Shown in pieces: positions 61,426 to 64,000 of a stretch of 64,000 bases of DNA (within the stretch, counting starts at the first letter, position 1; each line of letters starts with the position of its first letter). The translations under genes were made by a program, and so were the position numbers. Location: positions 657,911 to 721,910 of the forward strand of contig JAQWPM010000021.1 in assembly GCA_029245345.1 (NCBI GenBank), read 5' to 3'. Under the pieces are notes generated by a model. That model made no database searches and was not told the DNA's origin. It saw nothing but the letters and a program-made list of their open reading frames with translations. Origin of the DNA: Longimicrobiales bacterium. Its GTDB lineage: Bacteria; Gemmatimonadota; Gemmatimonadetes; Longimicrobiales; Gaopeijiaceae.

Positions 61426-63177
61426 TTAAGCCTGACTCTCGCCGTCATGCTTCGCCGGAGAAGCTCGGTCGTGAGTGGTCCGGAGCGGCACTTCCGGAAT
61501 CCGGAGGGAGAACAGTAAGGCGGCCAAAATGAGAAGTGCGGTGAACCCATAAATGCGATTCGTCGCTCTTGTGAAGGCGTCTCGGACGGCCACCTCAAGC
61601 CGCGCCACGACGCTGATGCCTTCGTCCCGAATAGCAGTGGCGGCTACAGCCGTCGTCGCTGATGCGGCTCGGATCTCGAAAGAGGCGATGACCTCATCTC
61701 GGAGCCCTGCCCCCCCCGTGGACACGAATTCTTCGATCACGATGCCGGATCCGGCCAACTCTGGGATCTCGGTGTCCAATGACGCGAATGCCCCACCGAG
61801 CGTGAACCCTAGGACAGTGCCCATGAGCGCGGCGCCGACAGTCGCTCCGGTCTGCCGGAAGAACTGAGAAGCACTCGTGGCCTGTCCGATCAATCTGACG
61901 TCGGCAGCGTTTTGGATCGCGAGTGTGAAGAGTGGCATCCCAGGGCCCACACCCAGGCCGCACATCACCATGTAGAGCGTCACCCGCCAGTATTGGACAT
62001 CTGCGGGCATGAGCGCGAGCAGCACCGCCGCGGCCAAGAAGACGACGAGGCCGCCCGATATTTGCCTGCGATACCCCAGACGATTCACCAACTGACCCGA
62101 CATCGTCGCGCTGAACACGAGACCCATCGAGAACGGGATCAGAGCTGCACCGGCGCGGGTCGCCGACACCCCGAGCACACTCACCAAGAACAGCGGCAGG
62201 AAAATCGTGATCGACATGAACGACGCGCCCACGAAAAATGCAGTCGTGTTGGCGGTCCGGAACACAGGCTCGTCGAAGAGTCGGAAGTCCAGAATGGGCC
62301 CGGTCGCCGTTTTCGAACGCCGAACGAACAAGGTCAGCACTGCGACGCCCGTTCCAAAGAGCAGAAGCGTCACCCACGAGGCGAGATCGCCGACCGGTGC
62401 GCCCTGACCCAGGCCAGGCAGCCATGGATAGGCACGCTTGTCGAGTTGGAGGGACAAGATCAACGGAAGCATCCCTCCAAGCAGCAGAAGTGCACCCATG
62501 ATATCGGGGCTCGCCTGAACTTCCTTTGGATCGAGGCGCGGCATCTTGCGAATGATGAACCACAGGGCCAGGCCACCCAGCGGCACGTTCACCAAGAACA
62601 CCCAACGCCACCCAGCCACACCCGGAATCCATCCGCCGGCATGGTCCGTGAGGAGGCCGCCGATTAATGGCCCGAGGACCGAGGCGACCCCAAAGACAGC
62701 CCCTACGAAACCTTGGTATTTCCCTCGTTCCGCCGGGGTGTAGAGATCCGCGATGACGATGAACGTCATAGCAAACAGCCCGCCACCGCCGGTGCCCTGG
62801 AGCCCGCGGAAGAGCACGAGCTGCGTCATTCCGTCGCCGAGGAGAGGCAGTGGGCCGAACATGCCCGCAAGGCCGGACAAAACAGACCCCGTGAGAAAAA
62901 GACCAATCGCTCCGAGGGTGACCATCTTCCGGGAATACGTGTCGGCGAGCTTGCCGTACACCAACGCGAACGAGGTCGAAGCCAGCAGGTACGCCGTCGC
63001 GACCCAGGCGTAGCGTTCCACGCCCTGGAGGTCCTCGACCATCTTGGGCAACGCCGTCGACACAATGGTTTGGTCTATGGCCGCCAAGAACAGCGCGAGC
63101 AGGATAGACAGGTAGATGGCCGTACGGTCACGGTCGGAAACCGGAGACTCGAAGGGCCCGGGCGGTGTTTTTGACAT
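61426..63177 (-). CDS. MFS multidrug exporter (EmrB/QacA, DHA2)
   Basis: The 583-residue protein has 14 membrane helices. DHA2 motifs include LDQTIVSTALP-like AIDQTIVSTALPKM (motif D1), YGKLADTYSRK (motif A) and LGPLIGGLLTD (motif C). A periplasmic loop of about 110 residues lies between helices 13 and 14. It exports drugs or bile-salt-like compounds by proton antiport. No adaptor gene is adjacent. Confidence 0.92.
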   Translation of the reverse strand: MSKTPPGPFESPVSDRDRTAIYLSILLALFLAAIDQTIVSTALPKMVEDLQGVERYAWVATAYLLASTSFALVYGKLADTYSRKMVTLGAIGLFLTGSVLSGLAGMFGPLPLLGDGMTQLVLFRGLQGTGGGGLFAMTFIVIADLYTPAERGKYQGFVGAVFGVASVLGPLIGGLLTDHAGGWIPGVAGWRWVFLVNVPLGGLALWFIIRKMPRLDPKEVQASPDIMGALLLLGGMLPLILSLQLDKRAYPWLPGLGQGAPVGDLASWVTLLLFGTGVAVLTLFVRRSKTATGPILDFRLFDEPVFRTANTTAFFVGASFMSITIFLPLFLVSVLGVSATRAGAALIPFSMGLVFSATMSGQLVNRLGYRRQISGGLVVFLAAAVLLALMPADVQYWRVTLYMVMCGLGVGPGMPLFTLAIQNAADVRLIGQATSASQFFRQTGATVGAALMGTVLGFTLGGAFASLDTEIPELAGSGIVIEEFVSTGGAGLRDEVIASFEIRAASATTAVAATAIRDEGISVVARLEVAVRDAFTRATNRIYGFTALLILAALLFSLRIPEVPLRTTHDRASPAKHDGESQA

Positions 63178-63193
63178 GTGGCGTAAAAGGTAA

Positions 63194-63224
63194 CGGCCGC
63201 CCGGTCGAGGAGACCGGGCGGCCG
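63194..63224 (-). terminator. terminator between the VPS10-like gene and the MFS gene
   Basis: Perfect 13-bp stem CGGCCGCCCGGTC / GACCGGGCGGCCG with a 5-base loop. On the minus strand TTACCTTTTA follows. It lies 25 bases after the stop of the propeller gene and just before the MFS start. Confidence 0.8.
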
Positions 63225-63248
63225 CTCAGGCCCTGGACAGCTAGATGG

Positions 63249-64000
63249 CTATCGCGCGCGCATCCACTCGAAGAACCACTCGAGTTCAGCCTCGCCGTAG
63301 CTCTCCTCGTTCTGGAACGGGGAGTTGCTCCCCGAGAGGTCGCCGACGCGGTCCACGACCAACTCTTGGCTCCACGTCTGCCCACCTACTGTCATGCTTA
63401 CGCTGTACGTGCCGGGTTCCGCCAACGGGGCGCCGCCACCACCACCAGCGCCGAAGCGACGGAAGAGCGACTGGATACCACCACCCGGTGCGATCAGCTC
63501 GGCCAGCGTGCGCATCTGCCCGAAGTTTCCAAAGCCACCACCGCCGCCGCCCGGCTGTGACTCACCTGGGCGCTCCGTGAAGCGCTCCGGGTCACCACCA
63601 AAGCCACCACGGCCCCGGCCGCCGAAGCCACCTGGAAATCCTGTGGCCTCACCCGTGAAGCGCTGGATGATTGGGGTCAGCGCCGATGCCTCCCAACCCT
63701 CGGCCAAGAGAGAGTCCTGAACTTCCAGCGCACGCGTCTTCATCCGTTCTTGCTCGCGCACTTCGTACAGTCCTGGCTCCGCGGCTGGGGGAGCTTCACC
63801 GCGCATGTTCCAGCTGACCCGGTTGATACCCTCGCTCACGCTCCCGTTGACGGTCGCGAACTGGGACCCATCGGGTGCACTGAAGGTGATCTCGACCTGG
63901 GCGGCTCCGGCGCCAGCACGCCCTCCGGCTGCACCGCCACGGCCGCCTCGACCACCACGCCCACCTCGGCCGCCACCCGTAGCCTGCCCGCCACCGGCCT
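63249..64000 (-). CDS. sortilin/VPS10-like propeller protein 2, C-terminal part (runs off the window)
   Basis: The open frame continues to the window edge (upstream of 63998), so this is the last 250 residues of a larger protein. SEGINRVSWNMRGEAPPAAE is the same beta domain seen in protein 1 (NRVVWNLRESAP). It has long Gly/Arg/Gly tracts (GGFGGRGRGGFGG and GGGGGGFGNFGQ) and AEPGTYSVSMTVGGQTWSQE. It is followed by a terminator and belongs to the same family as the gene at 57013. Confidence 0.8.
   Translation of the reverse strand, partial: AGGGQATGGGRGGRGGRGGRGGAAGGRAGAGAAQVEITFSAPDGSQFATVNGSVSEGINRVSWNMRGEAPPAAEPGLYEVREQERMKTRALEVQDSLLAEGWEASALTPIIQRFTGEATGFPGGFGGRGRGGFGGDPERFTERPGESQPGGGGGGFGNFGQMRTLAELIAPGGGIQSLFRRFGAGGGGGAPLAEPGTYSVSMTVGGQTWSQELVVDRVGDLSGSNSPFQNEESYGEAELEWFFEWMRAR

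Overview
The window looks like chromosomal DNA from an uncultivated Gram-negative bacterium, most plausibly Gemmatimonadota or a close relative (inference). It has high GC content, many GTG and TTG starts, ATGA/GTGA/TTGA stop-start overlaps, and outer-membrane genes (TonB-type barrel, TolC, Wzi). It also has a protein set common in that phylum: giant sortilin/VPS10-like propellers, amidohydrolases fused to PD40 propellers, class C beta-lactamase-type serine hydrolases, 6-bladed propellers and degenerate amidohydrolase pairs. I saw no tRNA, rRNA, CRISPR array, insertion sequence or prophage.

Layout. 1-1.8 kb: a frameshifted barrel gene, then a DsbB/DsbA pair. 1.9-10.4 kb: a surface-polysaccharide region with a PA14 lipoprotein, a PAP2 phosphatase, an internally deleted GT32 gene, a Stealth sugar-phosphate transferase, an ABC exporter and a Wzi-family barrel flanked by two remnants of other barrel genes. 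10.6-15 kb: a double-domain amidohydrolase and a metal-ligand-less paralogue. 15-17.2 kb: a CDP-glycerol-transferase-like gene plus a nucleotidyltransferase, then a broken copy of part of the amidohydrolase. 17.3-23.1 kb: a TolC/adaptor/RND efflux operon. 23.4-28.8 kb: a lipid-type cluster with a mirror-image ACP-KS and KS-ACP arrangement followed by an extended SDR and an alpha-oxoamine synthase. A PLP fold-II (cysteine-synthase-like) gene and a methyltransferase lie just beyond. 32-36.4 kb: serine hydrolase, surface protein and amidohydrolase. 37-39.8 kb: a tight operon of split TPP decarboxylase subunits, a cyclase-family hydrolase and a 5'-3' exonuclease. 39.8-47.2 kb: VOC protein, S41 protease, PD40-amidohydrolase and a duplicated-domain secreted protein. 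47.5-52.6 kb: Rrf2 regulator, sugar dehydrogenase lipoprotein, ChaN-like protein and a membrane-anchored glutamate-synthase-like flavoprotein. 52.7-56.4 kb: an overlapping operon of an ATPase, a serine hydrolase and a reductive-dehalogenase-like Fe-S protein. 57-64 kb: two sortilin-like propeller proteins around a GspG-like protein and a 14-helix MFS exporter.

Two themes stand out. First, the 23-32 kb cluster has the parts expected for an acyl-ACP-dependent sphingoid or sulfonolipid-like pathway. Second, the window is unusually rich in gene remnants: about ten truncated, frameshifted or internally deleted genes sit between intact operons, which suggests ongoing gene loss. Two otherwise intact genes appear to need a CTG start codon.
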